Source of the DNA: Burkholderiales bacterium
GTDB taxonomy: Bacteria > Pseudomonadota > Gammaproteobacteria > Burkholderiales > Burkholderiaceae_C
Length of the DNA: 33,473 bases
Assembly (NCBI GenBank): GCA_003963115.1
Contig: RXJQ01000069.1
Location: 1-33,473 of the forward strand
Direction of reading: 5' to 3'
The notes under the pieces were generated by a model. The model had not been told where the DNA came from and did not search any database. It saw nothing but the letters and a program-made list of their open reading frames with translations. Both the position numbers and the translations under genes were made by a program. This document shows positions 33,428-33,473 of the stretch, in pieces. The number at the start of each line of letters is the position of its first letter. Within the stretch, counting starts at the first letter, position 1.

Positions 33428-33473
33428 GCCTGTGCTTCAGCACAGGAGGCCATATGAAGCAGCAAACCCTCGC

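Overview
The window is a high-GC stretch of a betaproteobacterial chromosome, most likely from the order Burkholderiales. This is inferred from the murA-hisGDCBHAF block, the hisIE-tatABC block, petABC-sspAB, a short-form HisG, a polyhydroxyalkanoate-system small protein, and a triple-hairpin repeat of a type I recall from this order. Most of it is housekeeping DNA. The accessory material sits at the two ends and in a sensor gene pair in the middle.

Region 1 (1-2482) is a decayed integration site beside a tRNA-Thr(UGU) gene. It holds two separate 5' remnants of P4-type (DUF4102) tyrosine recombinase genes, a small secreted-protein ORF, and the 3' end of a PEP-CTERM-type exported protein fused out of frame to one integrase stump. 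Positions 261-509 show no gene, and 765-1080 only hairpins. Region 2 (2483-6870, minus strand) is tRNA-Thr, sspB, sspA, petC, petB and petA: the cytochrome bc1 complex followed by the stringent-starvation regulators, with a hairpin-rich spacer between petC and sspA. Region 3 (7130-11292) is mscL, a DUF1631 protein and, on the other strand, pdxA.

Region 4 (11383-15760) is hisI, hisE, tatA, tatB and tatC on the plus strand, then a minus-strand DegS-like periplasmic protease and a divergent Nif3-family gene. Region 5 (15857-20550) is a translationally coupled pair, a LysM/FecR/Fn3-like exported protein followed by a CHASE2-PAS histidine kinase, then a convergent CBS-pair protein. Region 6 (20721-30386, minus strand) is, in transcription order, an ABC-2 transporter (ATPase, permease), bolA/ibaG, murA, a hairpin-rich repeat, and hisG, D, C, B, H, A and F, closed by an intrinsic terminator. 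Region 7 (30528-33473) is an acyl-CoA-binding protein, a PHA-system protein, an M20 amidohydrolase and, at the right edge, an operon-like pair of a PIN-like protein and a small ATP-dependent RNA ligase.

Two points stand out. First, hisIE-tatABC, which normally follow hisF in the same direction in this group, are about 9 kb away on the opposite strand. petABC-sspAB still lie in the orientation expected for the ancestral order, so a local inversion appears to have cut the histidine operon in two. Second, the PIN-like plus RNA-ligase pair could be a small RNA cut-and-seal module; it is only partly visible because the window ends inside or just upstream of it.
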